DNA of 64,000 bases from Cyclobacteriaceae bacterium (GCA_030584025.1 CP129487.1:248001-312000); one strand, 5' to 3'. Shown: positions 40,087-49,827, numbered from the stretch's first letter. The notes: generated from the sequence alone by a model not told the origin. Made by a program: numbers and translations.

Positions 40087-43032
40087 TTACCTTCTTCGCT
40101 TTAAGGATTCAGCCTCTTCAAAGGCAACTACTGCATAATTATCAAAGCCGACCCGCGTAGCTTCTTCAGCGTATGCCATCCAAAGTTTGTACGAAGTCGT
40201 GTTTATCTGAACGGCTTCTGCAAGAATATTATAGGCAGTGAACGCATCAGGGTTTTGTTTGCGAAAGAAATTTGCTGCAGCTATTACACCATCTTCAAAA
40301 AATGGATTATAATGAGCCAATCTACTAAAACCGGCTTTGGCCTGTGTGGTGTCGCCCTTATGTTGATTTATTAGCGATTCATAGAGTAGTTTTTCCAATA
40401 CCTGATAAGCAGAAAAACTTGTTTTCTGAATTTCCTGTTCAAGTTGATCAACCCGATTAAGGGTAGCGAAGAGTTTTAGTTTAAGATGATTTATTTTTTC
40501 ATCGAGTACGTTATCGGTTAGCTCCAAAGTTGCGACCTCGTTCAGGTATCGAACAGCCGTTGAAATTCTATTGAAATCGAGCTGACGTTCGGCCATCTCA
40601 ATAAGTGCAGTAGCCTTATAGTCAGTATTTTCAAATAAGGGCAGTAAACGCGAAAACAGGATGGTATCGGCAACCCCTATGCGATAGCGAAAGAATTGAT
40701 ACTTCTCCAGGTCATTAAACGAATCAATATTAACGGAAGGACTCAATACTTTTTTTAGCTGTCTTCCAATCTCCTGTATGTTTTCATCGTCCTGGCGGGT
40801 TAGTGAATCTGCTTCGGCAAGGGCTTCGGCAAATTGCCTTGCTTCGGCAAGGGCCAGTGTGTTGTACTGGCGTGCCTCTTTATAATTGTGTTGAACAGCA
40901 AAGTTGAAGCTCGTAATGGCCAACTCAGGACTTCCCTGCTCCAGCGCCCACAACCCCGCAATGTAATTGAACTTGCCTTGCATAATTTCACTCAGGTAGC
41001 CCAACTCTCCCATGATAGAAAAAGCTTTACGGACATTGTGTTGATGATAATACGCTTGTGCCAGCGTTGCCTTCAGTGCTTCCTGGTAATCCAGGTTTAT
41101 CGAATCCATTATTATTGTTTCGATTTTTTGTAAGGTTACCGTGTCAATTTTTTTCAGGTTGTGTACCAGGTAATTGTTAAGCAAGGTGGCCGATGCTATA
41201 TCCAGTTGCTTGTGCATCAACGGATCAACCGGATACTTGAATGCTTGTCGTTGTAAAGAGGCTACAGCCAGGGCATTGGCAACGGTTAATGGGGAGGAGG
41301 TATTAAACTGTTGTAACATCGAATCGGATTGTACAGGCAGGTACTCTTTACCAATCAATGCGATTACATTCGCCTCTGCAGCTTCTATTGATTTTTTATT
41401 TTTTCGTGCAGCATCGAAATAATATAGCGAAGAGTCAAGCTTATGAATTTTTGAATAAGCAAATCCCAGGTTGTTTTCTAACGGTCCTGAGTTGGGGAAT
41501 TTGTTTAATGCTTTTGAAAAAGAAGCAATTGACTCAAATGTTCTACGCTCGGCCAAAAATAAATTTCCTTCGTTAGCCAGTGAATATTCCGTTGGCCGGA
41601 TGCCGTTGGCAAGGTCATAGTGATTATAAGCATTTTTGAGGTTGTTTTTGCCAACCTCCAGTTGTGCCAAAACGTAATTCGACCGGTTGTTTTGAAAGCC
41701 ATACGCACGACCTTGCTGATAATACGCTTCTGCAAGTGTTTCACGATCCAACAACACATATAGATCACCCAGCTGATTGTAAAATCCTGACATGCCGTTA
41801 TAGGCGTATTCTTTCCAGCCTGAGTAGAATACAAACCCAAGGGTGGCAATCAATCCAGCAAAGCGGAAGGTGAAGTAAGGCATACGACTCGGCTTATAGA
41901 GCACTTTCCAGGCGTTGAGGTTCTCAGCCATCATCAGCATAAAATTCGAGACGATGTAGATGAGGAAAATACCTCCATAACCGATATGACTGAAAATGAT
42001 TATGTCGCGGATAATGGTAACGGCAGGATCGTTGTGATTACCAAGTAACATGCCACCCGTCAGAAAGGTGATGCTTCCCAGAATAACAATCAGGTAGGCG
42101 CCAAAAGGGCTGAATGGAAGAATATTTTCATACAGATTTTCACGGTGGCGAAATCCCCATACACCCAAAATGGCTGAAAGCGTTAGCAGCAAGAAGAAAT
42201 TAATGTAGATAAAATCCCATTCAATAAGTTTTTTCTCGTGCATATAAGCGAGCACCAGATTGACCATATACACTACACTGATGATCGAAAAGTGCCTCAG
42301 GCTTTTTGAAGTGGCAGTTCCTGCGCTGGTGATGTAAACAAACGATGCCGGAATTTCATGGGCGATCATTAAAATAAAAATGACCGACAAGATTAAGCCA
42401 GGCAGATACCCGGTAACGGCCATGTGTAAAAGCGGATACTCAACTCCGGCAAAGAAATGAATGCCAACTGCTAACAGTGCCGTCAGTATCAGAAAAGTAA
42501 TGAACCTGAATATAAAAGACGTGGATGAACGAATGCTGTTAAAGAAAAAACTAGTCAGCACATAAACTGAAATGATAATAATTGGTATTGTCCTGCCACT
42601 TATTTCAAATAGCCTTAGTACCTCCAGGCGCATGCTTACCATAAACAGTATGAACAATCCCGTACCTACGAAGTACCAGAATTTTTCAAGTGTGGTAATG
42701 AGCGTTAGCAGCAACACCACGCCAAACACTAAACCAATAAGAAAGAAGTACGAGGCATTCAGGTTGGGATGTATAACAGATCCGTTGAAGTAAGAAAAGG
42801 TAAGATACGATTCAATCGGGATGGAGATTTCAAAATTCCCTAAATCAAATGTATGACTTATGGATTCGCGTGTTTCTTGTTGGTGAAAAACCATCCAGTC
42901 GATAACTGCATCAGCTCCTTGAAAATACCCAATCCAAAGAAACAACACAGCGGCTAAAAATAATGTTACTACTCCATACCAGATAACCCGATAATCGATC
43001 GGCCAATTTTTCCAGAACCAACGTGTTTGCAT
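40087..43032 (-). CDS. Large multi-pass membrane protein with TPR C terminus
   Basis: This 981-aa protein has an N-terminal half with about 10-12 hydrophobic segments (from VIWYGVVTLFLAAVLFLWIGYF to about residue 415). The C-terminal half is a long helical-repeat region with TPR-like units, e.g. LGDLYVLLDRETLAEAYYQQGRAYG and ESIASFSKALNKFPNSGPLENNLGFAYSKI. The overall plan resembles polysaccharide-related or O-antigen-ligase-like TPR membrane proteins, but no catalytic motif is recognisable. It may scaffold envelope complexes. It is transcribed apart from gatC, 88 bases upstream. Confidence 0.7.
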   Translation of the reverse strand: MQTRWFWKNWPIDYRVIWYGVVTLFLAAVLFLWIGYFQGADAVIDWMVFHQQETRESISHTFDLGNFEISIPIESYLTFSYFNGSVIHPNLNASYFFLIGLVFGVVLLLTLITTLEKFWYFVGTGLFILFMVSMRLEVLRLFEISGRTIPIIIISVYVLTSFFFNSIRSSTSFIFRFITFLILTALLAVGIHFFAGVEYPLLHMAVTGYLPGLILSVIFILMIAHEIPASFVYITSAGTATSKSLRHFSIISVVYMVNLVLAYMHEKKLIEWDFIYINFFLLLTLSAILGVWGFRHRENLYENILPFSPFGAYLIVILGSITFLTGGMLLGNHNDPAVTIIRDIIIFSHIGYGGIFLIYIVSNFMLMMAENLNAWKVLYKPSRMPYFTFRFAGLIATLGFVFYSGWKEYAYNGMSGFYNQLGDLYVLLDRETLAEAYYQQGRAYGFQNNRSNYVLAQLEVGKNNLKNAYNHYDLANGIRPTEYSLANEGNLFLAERRTFESIASFSKALNKFPNSGPLENNLGFAYSKIHKLDSSLYYFDAARKNKKSIEAAEANVIALIGKEYLPVQSDSMLQQFNTSSPLTVANALAVASLQRQAFKYPVDPLMHKQLDIASATLLNNYLVHNLKKIDTVTLQKIETIIMDSINLDYQEALKATLAQAYYHQHNVRKAFSIMGELGYLSEIMQGKFNYIAGLWALEQGSPELAITSFNFAVQHNYKEARQYNTLALAEARQFAEALAEADSLTRQDDENIQEIGRQLKKVLSPSVNIDSFNDLEKYQFFRYRIGVADTILFSRLLPLFENTDYKATALIEMAERQLDFNRISTAVRYLNEVATLELTDNVLDEKINHLKLKLFATLNRVDQLEQEIQKTSFSAYQVLEKLLYESLINQHKGDTTQAKAGFSRLAHYNPFFEDGVIAAANFFRKQNPDAFTAYNILAEAVQINTTSYKLWMAYAEEATRVGFDNYAVVAFEEAESLKRRR
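40811..40850. repeat. Three copies of GCTTCGGCAA within the TPR gene
   Basis: GCTTCGGCAA occurs at 40811, 40823 and 40841. In frame it encodes alternating Leu-Ala-Glu-Ala residues of a TPR helix (LALAEARQFAEALAEAD). It looks like a small local duplication within the coding sequence. Confidence 0.5.
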
Positions 43033-43119
43033 AGCTGAATAAAACTTGATGGCAAGCTACTAATTTTTGTTTGTTACGGATAGCGTATATGGGGAGGCTA
43101 GTAGGTTTTCGGTTACTTG

Positions 43120-43407
43120 CTATTCGATCACCTTGGGTACACGGAAATATTGGGCATCATGTGCAGGTGCATTTTTAAGCGCCTCTTCTCTGCTTAGTTC
43201 TTGTTTTATAACATCTTCGCGAAAGGCATTCACTTCATGACTCATAGAGGTAAGCGGTTCTACATCCTCCGTGTTCACTTCTTCAAGTTTATTAATCCAC
43301 GCAATAATGGCATTCATATCCGTCATGAGCTTTTCAGCTTCAGCATCCCGGATTTCAAGTCGGGCCAGGTGGGCGATTTTATCCAGTAATTCGCGCGTGA
43401 TGTTCAT
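43120..43407 (-). CDS. gatC: Aspartyl/glutamyl-tRNA amidotransferase subunit C
   Basis: This 95-aa protein matches GatC, the small subunit that stabilises the GatCAB amidotransferase, which converts Glu-tRNA-Gln or Asp-tRNA-Asn to the amide. Key segments are LLDKIAHLARLEIRDAEAEKLMTDMNAIIAWINKLEEVNTEDVEPLTSM, then FREDVIKQELSREEALKNAPAHDAQYFRVPKVIE; the APAHDAQYFRVPKVIE ending is diagnostic. Its ATG overlaps the plsC stop as ATGA. Confidence 0.97.
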   Translation of the reverse strand: MNITRELLDKIAHLARLEIRDAEAEKLMTDMNAIIAWINKLEEVNTEDVEPLTSMSHEVNAFREDVIKQELSREEALKNAPAHDAQYFRVPKVIE

Positions 43408-44129
43408 GCCAATTGTTTTTTCAATTCCTGATCGATGATGGAAAAAACCCTTTCTTTTAACGTGTTAACATCTTCTGCGGTCATGCCCTTGGTTTCAATC
43501 GGTTCGTGGAAGATGAGTTTTACAGGTTTCCACCGGATCAGGAATTCTTCTGGAGGTAAAATTATCCAATTGTAGGGAATGGTTACCGGTACAATGGCAA
43601 TTTGTTTTTCAATGGCAATGCGAAAAGCGCCATCTTTAAATTTGCCCATCACCGGGTCAGCTGTAGTTACGATACCGCCTTCCGGATAAATAACCAGGCT
43701 CTTTCCTTCATCAATGGCTTTCAATGAGCGTTTAAATGTATTCACCCGACTGTTCAGGTTGGCCCGGTCAACAGTAATGTGAAGTTTTCGATACATGAAT
43801 CCAAATAACGGAATGTGTTCCATATCGTTCTTGCCAACAAAAATGGCATTGTGCGGATTCAGGCCCATGATGGGAATATCCGCATAGGAAAAATGATTGG
43901 GGCAGAAAATGTATTGTTGTCTCGGATCAAGCTTTCCGCGCACCTCGCGTTTCCAGGGCAAAGCAATCAGTAGAAAAAATGTATACGCCCACCAGCGGTT
44001 GAAAACACCTACCAGTTTAAATTGCTTTGGAAAGCAGATGGGTATAAGCAACAAAAGAAAGAAAATGAAAAAAAGGATTACGAAAACAAATATGGTGTAG
44101 CCCGTGTATAACCATCGAATTACTTTCAT
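43404..44129 (-). CDS. plsC: 1-acyl-sn-glycerol-3-phosphate acyltransferase
   Basis: This 241-aa membrane-associated acyltransferase makes phosphatidic acid from lysophosphatidic acid. The catalytic HX4D motif is in CPNHFSYADIPI, followed by FVGKNDMEHIPLFGF, and the substrate-binding YPEGGI (EGT-like) is near residue 157. The N-terminal hydrophobic stretch (IFVFVILFFIFFLLLLIPI) anchors it to the inner membrane. It is coupled to gatC downstream. PlsC-type paralogues with other acyl acceptors exist, so specificity is inferred. Confidence 0.92.
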   Translation of the reverse strand: MKVIRWLYTGYTIFVFVILFFIFFLLLLIPICFPKQFKLVGVFNRWWAYTFFLLIALPWKREVRGKLDPRQQYIFCPNHFSYADIPIMGLNPHNAIFVGKNDMEHIPLFGFMYRKLHITVDRANLNSRVNTFKRSLKAIDEGKSLVIYPEGGIVTTADPVMGKFKDGAFRIAIEKQIAIVPVTIPYNWIILPPEEFLIRWKPVKLIFHEPIETKGMTAEDVNTLKERVFSIIDQELKKQLA

Positions 44130-44177
44130 TATTTGTTGTGCTCAACGAGTTGAAGTGAAGAGATGTGTCCAGACAGA

Positions 44178-44327
44178 TCAGACTGCCCTCCATAGATCAA
44201 ATTTTTTTCGGTTCTTTTTGAAGAGAGAAAATTGCTGAGGTGACATGACAGGGCCTTTAAGAAGTAATTCTTTCAACGGTTTCTTTTTTTGAAAAGAAAG
44301 TTTTTTCTTCTTGTCCTTCAGTTTCAT
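44178..44327 (-). CDS. Small basic conserved protein (49 aa)
   Basis: A 49-codon frame begins at ATG 44327. It encodes a lysine-rich start (MKLKDKKKKLSFQKKK), then PLKELLLKGPVMSPQQFSLF, then KKNRKKFDLWRAV. The LLLKGPVMS--Q---F---R--F--WR pattern resembles small unnamed proteins I associate with Bacteroidota genomes. Together with the otherwise empty 230-base gap it suggests a real gene and not chance. The function is unknown; high charge suggests RNA or ribosome contact. Confidence 0.6.
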   Translation of the reverse strand: MKLKDKKKKLSFQKKKPLKELLLKGPVMSPQQFSLFKKNRKKFDLWRAV

Positions 44328-44357
44328 GGTTTAAAGATAGATAATTCCTGTTTAATA

Positions 44358-45689
44358 TCAGTCCCTGTTTATACTTGTTAATCGAGGAATCACCAACAAC
44401 TCGCGCTGCCTTCCATCGATGTAGCGAAATCCGCTCTCATCAAAGTAGCCATCTTCTTCCAACTGAATACGAATTTCTTTCTTCCATTCCTGGATATAAA
44501 CGGAGGCATTGAGTTCGATGGAGTAAGCAGTATTGTAATGCAACGGGTAGTCACCTGTGTACGGAACGCCACCCTGCATATCCCACATGCCAATGGTAGT
44601 ACCGGCAGCATGCCCGTGAAAACCGATCGGGTGTGTATAAATGGAGGGTGTGATTCCCTGCTCAATAGCTTGCTGTCGCGATTCTGCCAGTACCTGATTT
44701 CCGGTTTTGCCCGCCTTGAAGTTACCGGTAAGGATATCCTGCAATTTGTTTCCGCGGGAAAACGCCATTTTCAGGTAGTCGGGGGCATCTGTTTCACCGG
44801 GTTTTAGAATGTATGCATGCTGTTGCGTGTCGGTGTTCAGGCGCAGATACGTGATGCCAAAATCAACGTGCAATAAATCGCCTGGAAGAATGACATACGG
44901 CTGCGGGCGTTTACTCATAATGGCTTCCGATTCGTTACGTTGAATGGAAACACTGGGTTGAAACCAGGTATCCAGTTTAAGTTCTTTTATTTTTTCGCGA
45001 TACCACCATACCACATCATCGGTTGTGGTGATGCCGGGATGAATCACGTGTTCTGAAAATCCTTCAGCAATAATATCATGCGCTATGCGACAGATTTGTT
45101 GGTAGATGATCATTTCGCGCTCGGTGCGGGTTTCCAGCCAGCCTACCGCCAGTTTTTCGGCAGAAACAACTTTGGCCTGATGTTTTTTAGCTAAGGCATT
45201 AACCATTTTTTTATGATGTGAAAACGTGAGCCCATCGGCATGGCCGTAATGATCGGAAAAGTTGACTCCGATTTTTTTTGGATTACGTTCATCAATCAGT
45301 TTGGCCAATTGTGCCCATTGATCGGGTTGGGCATCCGGATCCCAGGCGCGTTTGAAAATTTTCCCGACATCATAACGCGATACAGCCAAGCATTCAATTT
45401 CTTTATCTGCACCGCGATCAAACATCACCAGCATGGTGGTTCTGCGTGCAGCAAACCACGTGGCCGGAAGAAACGTGCGGATAACCGGATCTTCATTGTA
45501 TTCGCTACTGATGACTACCCACATATCGAAACCTTCCCTACGCATAAGGCTTGGCAGTACTGTGCGTACACGATCTTCAAGCAGTTCATCAATGACTTTG
45601 GCTTGTTCGCGCTGGGTTAAAATTATGGGGTATTGTGCAAATGTGATGGTTACAACAGAAATAAACAGAAAGCTGAATAGTATTCTCAT
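44358..45689 (-). CDS. Exported M24-family metallopeptidase (Xaa-Pro aminopeptidase-like)
   Basis: This 443-aa protein has a signal peptide (ILFSFLFISVVTITFAQ), an N-terminal creatinase-type domain and a C-terminal pita-bread M24 domain. Metal ligands appear in DLLHVDFGITYLRLNTD (two Asp), THPIGFHGHAAG (His), YSIELNASV (Glu) and QLEEDGYF (Glu). Pita-bread peptidases cleave N-terminal residues before proline. Export to the periplasm suggests peptide scavenging. All ligands are present. It is a separate unit from the thioesterase gene upstream. Confidence 0.88.
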   Translation of the reverse strand: MRILFSFLFISVVTITFAQYPIILTQREQAKVIDELLEDRVRTVLPSLMRREGFDMWVVISSEYNEDPVIRTFLPATWFAARRTTMLVMFDRGADKEIECLAVSRYDVGKIFKRAWDPDAQPDQWAQLAKLIDERNPKKIGVNFSDHYGHADGLTFSHHKKMVNALAKKHQAKVVSAEKLAVGWLETRTEREMIIYQQICRIAHDIIAEGFSEHVIHPGITTTDDVVWWYREKIKELKLDTWFQPSVSIQRNESEAIMSKRPQPYVILPGDLLHVDFGITYLRLNTDTQQHAYILKPGETDAPDYLKMAFSRGNKLQDILTGNFKAGKTGNQVLAESRQQAIEQGITPSIYTHPIGFHGHAAGTTIGMWDMQGGVPYTGDYPLHYNTAYSIELNASVYIQEWKKEIRIQLEEDGYFDESGFRYIDGRQRELLVIPRLTSINRD

Positions 45690-45731
45690 AAGTAGTTATT
45701 GTGTCGGTAGTTTAAATCCAAAATCTGCAAT

Positions 45732-46283
45732 CTAAAACTGCAGGATGCATCGTTCATTCTTCAGTATTTCTTCTGCGCGTTCTACCGCAATGTGCGATTT
45801 GGCATCGTCCATTTGTTCGCGTACCGCATTTTTAATTTCCTTCATGCGCATGGCTTCAATGAATCGCTTAACATCTTCCCGGTTTTCAAGAATCAGTTTG
45901 GGCACAGGGGTGGGTTTGTCGTTGTCATCCTTGGCAACCATGGTAAAGAAAGAGGAGTTGGTGTGTTTGGTTACATGCGTTTTTACGTTCAACGCTTCCA
46001 CACGAATACCCACCACCATAGATGAGCGTCCTACATAATTCACGGACGCATGTAATGAAACCAGTTCACCCACTTCAACGGGTTGAAGAAATTCAACTTT
46101 ATCTACTGTAACGGTTACACAATAGTTGCTGGAGTGCTTGCTTGCACAGGCATACGCAACCTTGTCCATCAGCGAAAGCAAAATGCCGCCATGAATTTTT
46201 CCACCAAAGTTTGCATAGGCGGGAATCATCAACTCGGTAATGGTGGTTTGGGAATAGCGAACGGGTAAGGCTTCATCCTGCAT
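45732..46283 (-). CDS. Acyl-CoA thioesterase, hotdog fold (YciA-like)
   Basis: This 183-aa protein has the hotdog-fold motif NFGGKIHGGILLSLMDKVAYACASKHS. It is followed by VTVTVDKVEFLQPVEVGELVSLHASVNYVGRSSMVVGIRVEA, characteristic of YciA/BFIT-type acyl-CoA hydrolases. The C-terminal helical extension (VKRFIEAMRMKEIKNAVREQM) is common in this group. It hydrolyses acyl-CoA thioesters; chain-length preference is unknown. It lies 48 bases downstream of the MATE exporter gene. Confidence 0.92.
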   Translation of the reverse strand: MQDEALPVRYSQTTITELMIPAYANFGGKIHGGILLSLMDKVAYACASKHSSNYCVTVTVDKVEFLQPVEVGELVSLHASVNYVGRSSMVVGIRVEALNVKTHVTKHTNSSFFTMVAKDDNDKPTPVPKLILENREDVKRFIEAMRMKEIKNAVREQMDDAKSHIAVERAEEILKNERCILQF

Positions 46284-46331
46284 AACAAAAAATTTTATGG
46301 CATTGAAGATAGGGGAATCCTGAAAATACTC

Positions 46332-47681
46332 CTATTCGGTAGTGACAGAAGTGTGCAACAGTTTTTTGCTGAGCATGGCAAAGCGAATAAACATGGCTGT
46401 TGCGGTTATGGTAAGCCCAATTAATAGCCCCATCCATATTCCGTTTGCTCCATAATTCAGTTTAAAACCAAGCCAATAGCCAAGCGGTAAGCTGATTACC
46501 CAATAAGCCACGAAAATCATCAGCGAGGGAATTTTAACATCCTGCAATCCACGCAACGCGCCAGCGCAAACTACCTGCATGCCATCGGAAAGTTGAAACA
46601 GCCCTGCTATGATTAACAAAGGGGCGGCCATGGCAATTACCGATTGATCATCAATGTACAGTAGCGGCAATTCGTGCCGCCACACCACAAAGGCAATTCC
46701 CCAAACAGTCATGATGAGTAACGCCATGCCCATCAGCGTAAAGCCAGCCATGCGCAGCGTGGGGATGTCGCGTTTGCCAAGGTAGCTTCCCACCCGAATG
46801 GTTGCGGCTGCACCAAGACCTGATGTAGTCATGTAGCTAATGGTGGCCAGGTTGATTGCAATTTGATGAGCAGCCAAAGCCGTTGTGCCAAGCCAGCCCA
46901 TCATGATGGCTGAGAATCCAAACGCACTCACTTCAAAAATAAACTGAATGCCGGCTGGTATACCAATGTTCAGCATGCGGCTGATTAGCTTGCGCGAATA
47001 ATTGCCAAAAGCAAACCCGGCCCGGTAGTCGGCAAATTTTTTTCCGTAATAGATGTAGAGAAGCATGAGTGCCCCCATAAGTACGCGCGAAATCAGGGTG
47101 GCCCATCCGGCACCATTCAAACCAAGTTCAGGGAAACCATACTTTCCATAAATGAAAAGATAATTCAATAAGATGTTCAGCAGGTTACAGACAATAACAA
47201 TAATCATCGCCATACGTGTGCTGTGCAACCCTTCGCCAAACTGGCGATAGGTTTGAAAAATCATGAACGGAACGATCGACAACGAAATGATATACAGGTA
47301 GGGTATGGCCAATACCACAACGTCTTCAGGTTGGTTGATGTAGTGAAGCAGCGGACCGACACTTAAAATGATGATCAACAAAACAAAACCTGTAATGAGG
47401 TTGATGATAAACCCATGCCGTAATAAGTCGGTAATGGATTTTTTGTCTTGTCGGCCATCGGCTTCGGCTACAAAAGGTGTAATCGCATAAGAAACTCCAA
47501 TGCCGAAGGTGAGCAACAGCATGAACACCACATTGGCCAATGATGAGGCGGCCAATGGCGTTGCGCCTGTTCGCCCGATCATTATACTGTCGGCCACACC
47601 CGTCATTACCTGCCCCAACATGCTGATCATCACCGGGTAGGCCAGCAGAAAGTTTGTTTTAAAATGTTGTCTCAGTGTCAT
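46332..47681 (-). CDS. MATE-family multidrug/Na+ exporter (NorM-like)
   Basis: This 449-aa protein has 12 predicted membrane segments in two halves. Family segments include AYPVMISMLGQVMTGVADSIMIGRTGATPLAASSLANVVF in the first half and IGIPAGIQFIFEVSAFGFSAIMMGWLGTTALAAHQIAIN at the start of the second. MATE proteins export cationic compounds in exchange for Na+ or H+. Its ATG overlaps the stop of the upstream Nudix gene by one base, so the two are likely cotranscribed. Confidence 0.93.
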   Translation of the reverse strand: MTLRQHFKTNFLLAYPVMISMLGQVMTGVADSIMIGRTGATPLAASSLANVVFMLLLTFGIGVSYAITPFVAEADGRQDKKSITDLLRHGFIINLITGFVLLIIILSVGPLLHYINQPEDVVVLAIPYLYIISLSIVPFMIFQTYRQFGEGLHSTRMAMIIVIVCNLLNILLNYLFIYGKYGFPELGLNGAGWATLISRVLMGALMLLYIYYGKKFADYRAGFAFGNYSRKLISRMLNIGIPAGIQFIFEVSAFGFSAIMMGWLGTTALAAHQIAINLATISYMTTSGLGAAATIRVGSYLGKRDIPTLRMAGFTLMGMALLIMTVWGIAFVVWRHELPLLYIDDQSVIAMAAPLLIIAGLFQLSDGMQVVCAGALRGLQDVKIPSLMIFVAYWVISLPLGYWLGFKLNYGANGIWMGLLIGLTITATAMFIRFAMLSKKLLHTSVTTE

Positions 47682-48223
47682 TATAAATTTTTCAAGCGGG
47701 CAACCTTCAGCAAACCGGCCACGCTGATGCTATCGGTTATTTTTCCGTCCATCACCATACTTACGGCCTCTTGCAGGGAAAGTTTTTTCACCACCAGGTC
47801 GGCCTCGGTCTCTTCGCGATCATCTTCGCCTTGTGTTAAATCTTCTGCCAGAAAAACAAATCCCTCTTCATCGGTAACCGAGTTTGAGGTGTGTATGCGC
47901 ATCAACAAGGTCCACTTGTTGGCTGTAAGTCCGGTTTCTTCTTTGAGTTCGCGTTTGGCAGCCTCCAGCGGTTCTGTGTTCATGGCCCCACCACCTTCGG
48001 GAATTTCCCAAGAGTACGCATTTAAGGTATACCGATATTGACCTACCAACCAGGTGTTACCGTCTTTATCCACGGGTATTATGCCGATCGCTTTATTTTT
48101 GAAATGCACTTTACCGTAAATACCCTTTCCGCCTGCCGGGTTAAGTACATCATGCTCCGTTACATGAATCCATTTATTGCTGTAAACCTCACGGGTGGTC
48201 AGGGTAGTCCAGGGATTGTTCAT
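47681..48223 (-). CDS. Nudix hydrolase, ADP-ribose pyrophosphatase type
   Basis: This 180-aa protein contains the Nudix box AAKRELKEETGLTANKW with REL-EETGL intact. The upstream box glutamate position appears to be threonine. SWEIPEGGGAMNTEPLEA and the N-terminal VYSNKWIHVTEHDVLNPAGGKGIYG are typical of ADP-ribose pyrophosphatases. It probably cleaves ADP-ribose or related nucleotide sugars. It is head of a two-gene unit with the MATE exporter and divergent from rnhB. Confidence 0.9.
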   Translation of the reverse strand: MNNPWTTLTTREVYSNKWIHVTEHDVLNPAGGKGIYGKVHFKNKAIGIIPVDKDGNTWLVGQYRYTLNAYSWEIPEGGGAMNTEPLEAAKRELKEETGLTANKWTLLMRIHTSNSVTDEEGFVFLAEDLTQGEDDREETEADLVVKKLSLQEAVSMVMDGKITDSISVAGLLKVARLKNL

Positions 48224-48322
48224 GTTCTTTTCAAAATTTACGGCCCAAGATTCAAAATAATACTGAGAAATGATGGAGAACCTTGAATTTTGAATGGTGA
48301 ATTGTGATTTTTGAGGAAGCCT

Positions 48323-48934
48323 ATGCCCAGACTCCGTTCGTCCTTTACTAAAGATTTAATTGAAGCCGGTTGCGATGAAGCCGGTCGCGGGTGTTTAGCA
48401 GGGCCTGTTGTAGCGGCAGCGGTTATACTTCCCAAAAAATACCGGCACAAAAAACTTACCGATTCGAAGCAACTATCAGCTGATGAGCGATTGGCGTTGC
48501 GCGAAGATATCATTCGGGATGCCGAAGCCTGGGCCGTAGCAGAAGTTTCGCATGCAGAAATTGATGTAATCAATATTTTGAATGCTTCATACAAGGCCAT
48601 GCATTTGGCGGTTGATCAACTTACCATTCGACCTGAATTGTTGCTTATTGATGGTAACCGTTTCAAGCCGCATAATGATGTTCCGTTTGAATGTATCGTA
48701 AAGGGCGATGCAAAATTTCTATCCATAGCCGCAGCCAGTGTATTAGCAAAGACCTATCGGGATGAGCTCATGCATAAACTGGCCACACAATATCCCGGGT
48801 ACGGATGGGAAACGAATGTCGGGTATCCAACACCAGCCCATCGCGATGGTATTAAGTTGCTCGGCATCACACCGTATCACCGGAAGTCCTTTCAACTCAT
48901 TCCTTCCCAACTGGAATTAATGTTCGAATCCTGA
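48323..48934 (+). CDS. rnhB: Ribonuclease HII
   Basis: This 203-aa enzyme removes ribonucleotides from RNA-DNA hybrids. The active site DEAGRGCLAGPVVAAAV (D and E) sits near the start. LTDSKQLSADER and LLIDGNRF follow, then KGDAKFLSIAAASVLAKTYRD and GYPTPAHRDGI, all RNase HII hallmarks. The ATG at 48323 was chosen over a TTG 12 bases upstream. It is followed 5 bases on by a DUF3667 gene. Confidence 0.97.
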   Translation: MPRLRSSFTKDLIEAGCDEAGRGCLAGPVVAAAVILPKKYRHKKLTDSKQLSADERLALREDIIRDAEAWAVAEVSHAEIDVINILNASYKAMHLAVDQLTIRPELLLIDGNRFKPHNDVPFECIVKGDAKFLSIAAASVLAKTYRDELMHKLATQYPGYGWETNVGYPTPAHRDGIKLLGITPYHRKSFQLIPSQLELMFES

Positions 48935-48939
48935 TTTTG

Positions 48940-49827
48940 ATGAAGTTCTTTTCACGAAAACGCCCGGATTTATTTGACTATGAGGTAACACGCGAATGCC
49001 TTAATTGTGGCAACTCGTTCCGGGGGAAATTTTGCAATCGGTGTGGTGAGAAAGTTATATCTCAACAAGAACGCTCTATTCGTAATTTTTTTACCGAGAT
49101 ACTAAGCGCGTTTACATTTTTAGATGGAAAGTTTCCACGTTCGTTAAAAATAATTCTGGTTAATCCCGGAAAGCTTTCGTTTGATGTTGTGCGGGGTATT
49201 CGCATTCCATATATGCGACCAGTGTCTCTGTTTTTCCTGGCGAACTTTCTGTATTTTTTATTGCCGCTTACAGAAGCTTTCAACACATCGCTTCATTCGC
49301 AATTAACCGGGCAATGGCACAGTGAAATTGCCAAGGGTATGATGGAGGCAAAAATTGCAACGCAGAGTATTACGTATACTGAGTTTGAAACGATGTATAA
49401 TAATGTGTCGTCAAGCAGGGCCAAGCTTTTACTGATTGTTCTTGTTTTTCTTTTTTCGCTTGTGCTGAGTATAGTAAATTTTTCAAAAAGACGATACTAT
49501 GCCGATCACCTGACAGTTTCGTTTGAATTTATGTCTTTTACACTTCTGTATGTGTCAATCATAATCATGGTTATGCTTATCGTTGTTATGGCTGCAATAG
49601 AGAAATTTAAACCAGACTTAATGTGGTTGTTTCAACGTGAGCATTTCGTAATTCTTCCGCTTACGCTTGCATCTTTATTTTATTTTCTGTGGCGTATGCA
49701 AATCCGATTTTATAAAAACAGGTGGTGGGTTGGCTTTTTAAAAGCCGCTTTCGTGTTGGTTGGGTTTATGTTCATGATTGTACTTTACCGGTTTATGCTG
49801 TTTTTTGTTACGTTTTGGTCGGTTTAA
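48940..49827 (+). CDS. DUF3667 membrane protein with zinc ribbon
   Basis: This protein of about 295 aa starts with a zinc-ribbon motif (CLNCGNSFRGKFCNRCGEK, four Cys). The conserved DUF3667 segment follows (EILSAFTFLDGKFPRSLKIILVNPGKLSFDVVRGIRIPYMRPVSLFFLANFLYFLLP). Several transmembrane helices follow to the C terminus. The family is widespread in Bacteroidota with unknown function. It follows rnhB and may be cotranscribed. Confidence 0.9.
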   Translation: MKFFSRKRPDLFDYEVTRECLNCGNSFRGKFCNRCGEKVISQQERSIRNFFTEILSAFTFLDGKFPRSLKIILVNPGKLSFDVVRGIRIPYMRPVSLFFLANFLYFLLPLTEAFNTSLHSQLTGQWHSEIAKGMMEAKIATQSITYTEFETMYNNVSSSRAKLLLIVLVFLFSLVLSIVNFSKRRYYADHLTVSFEFMSFTLLYVSIIIMVMLIVVMAAIEKFKPDLMWLFQREHFVILPLTLASLFYFLWRMQIRFYKNRWWVGFLKAAFVLVGFMFMIVLYRFMLFFVTFWSV

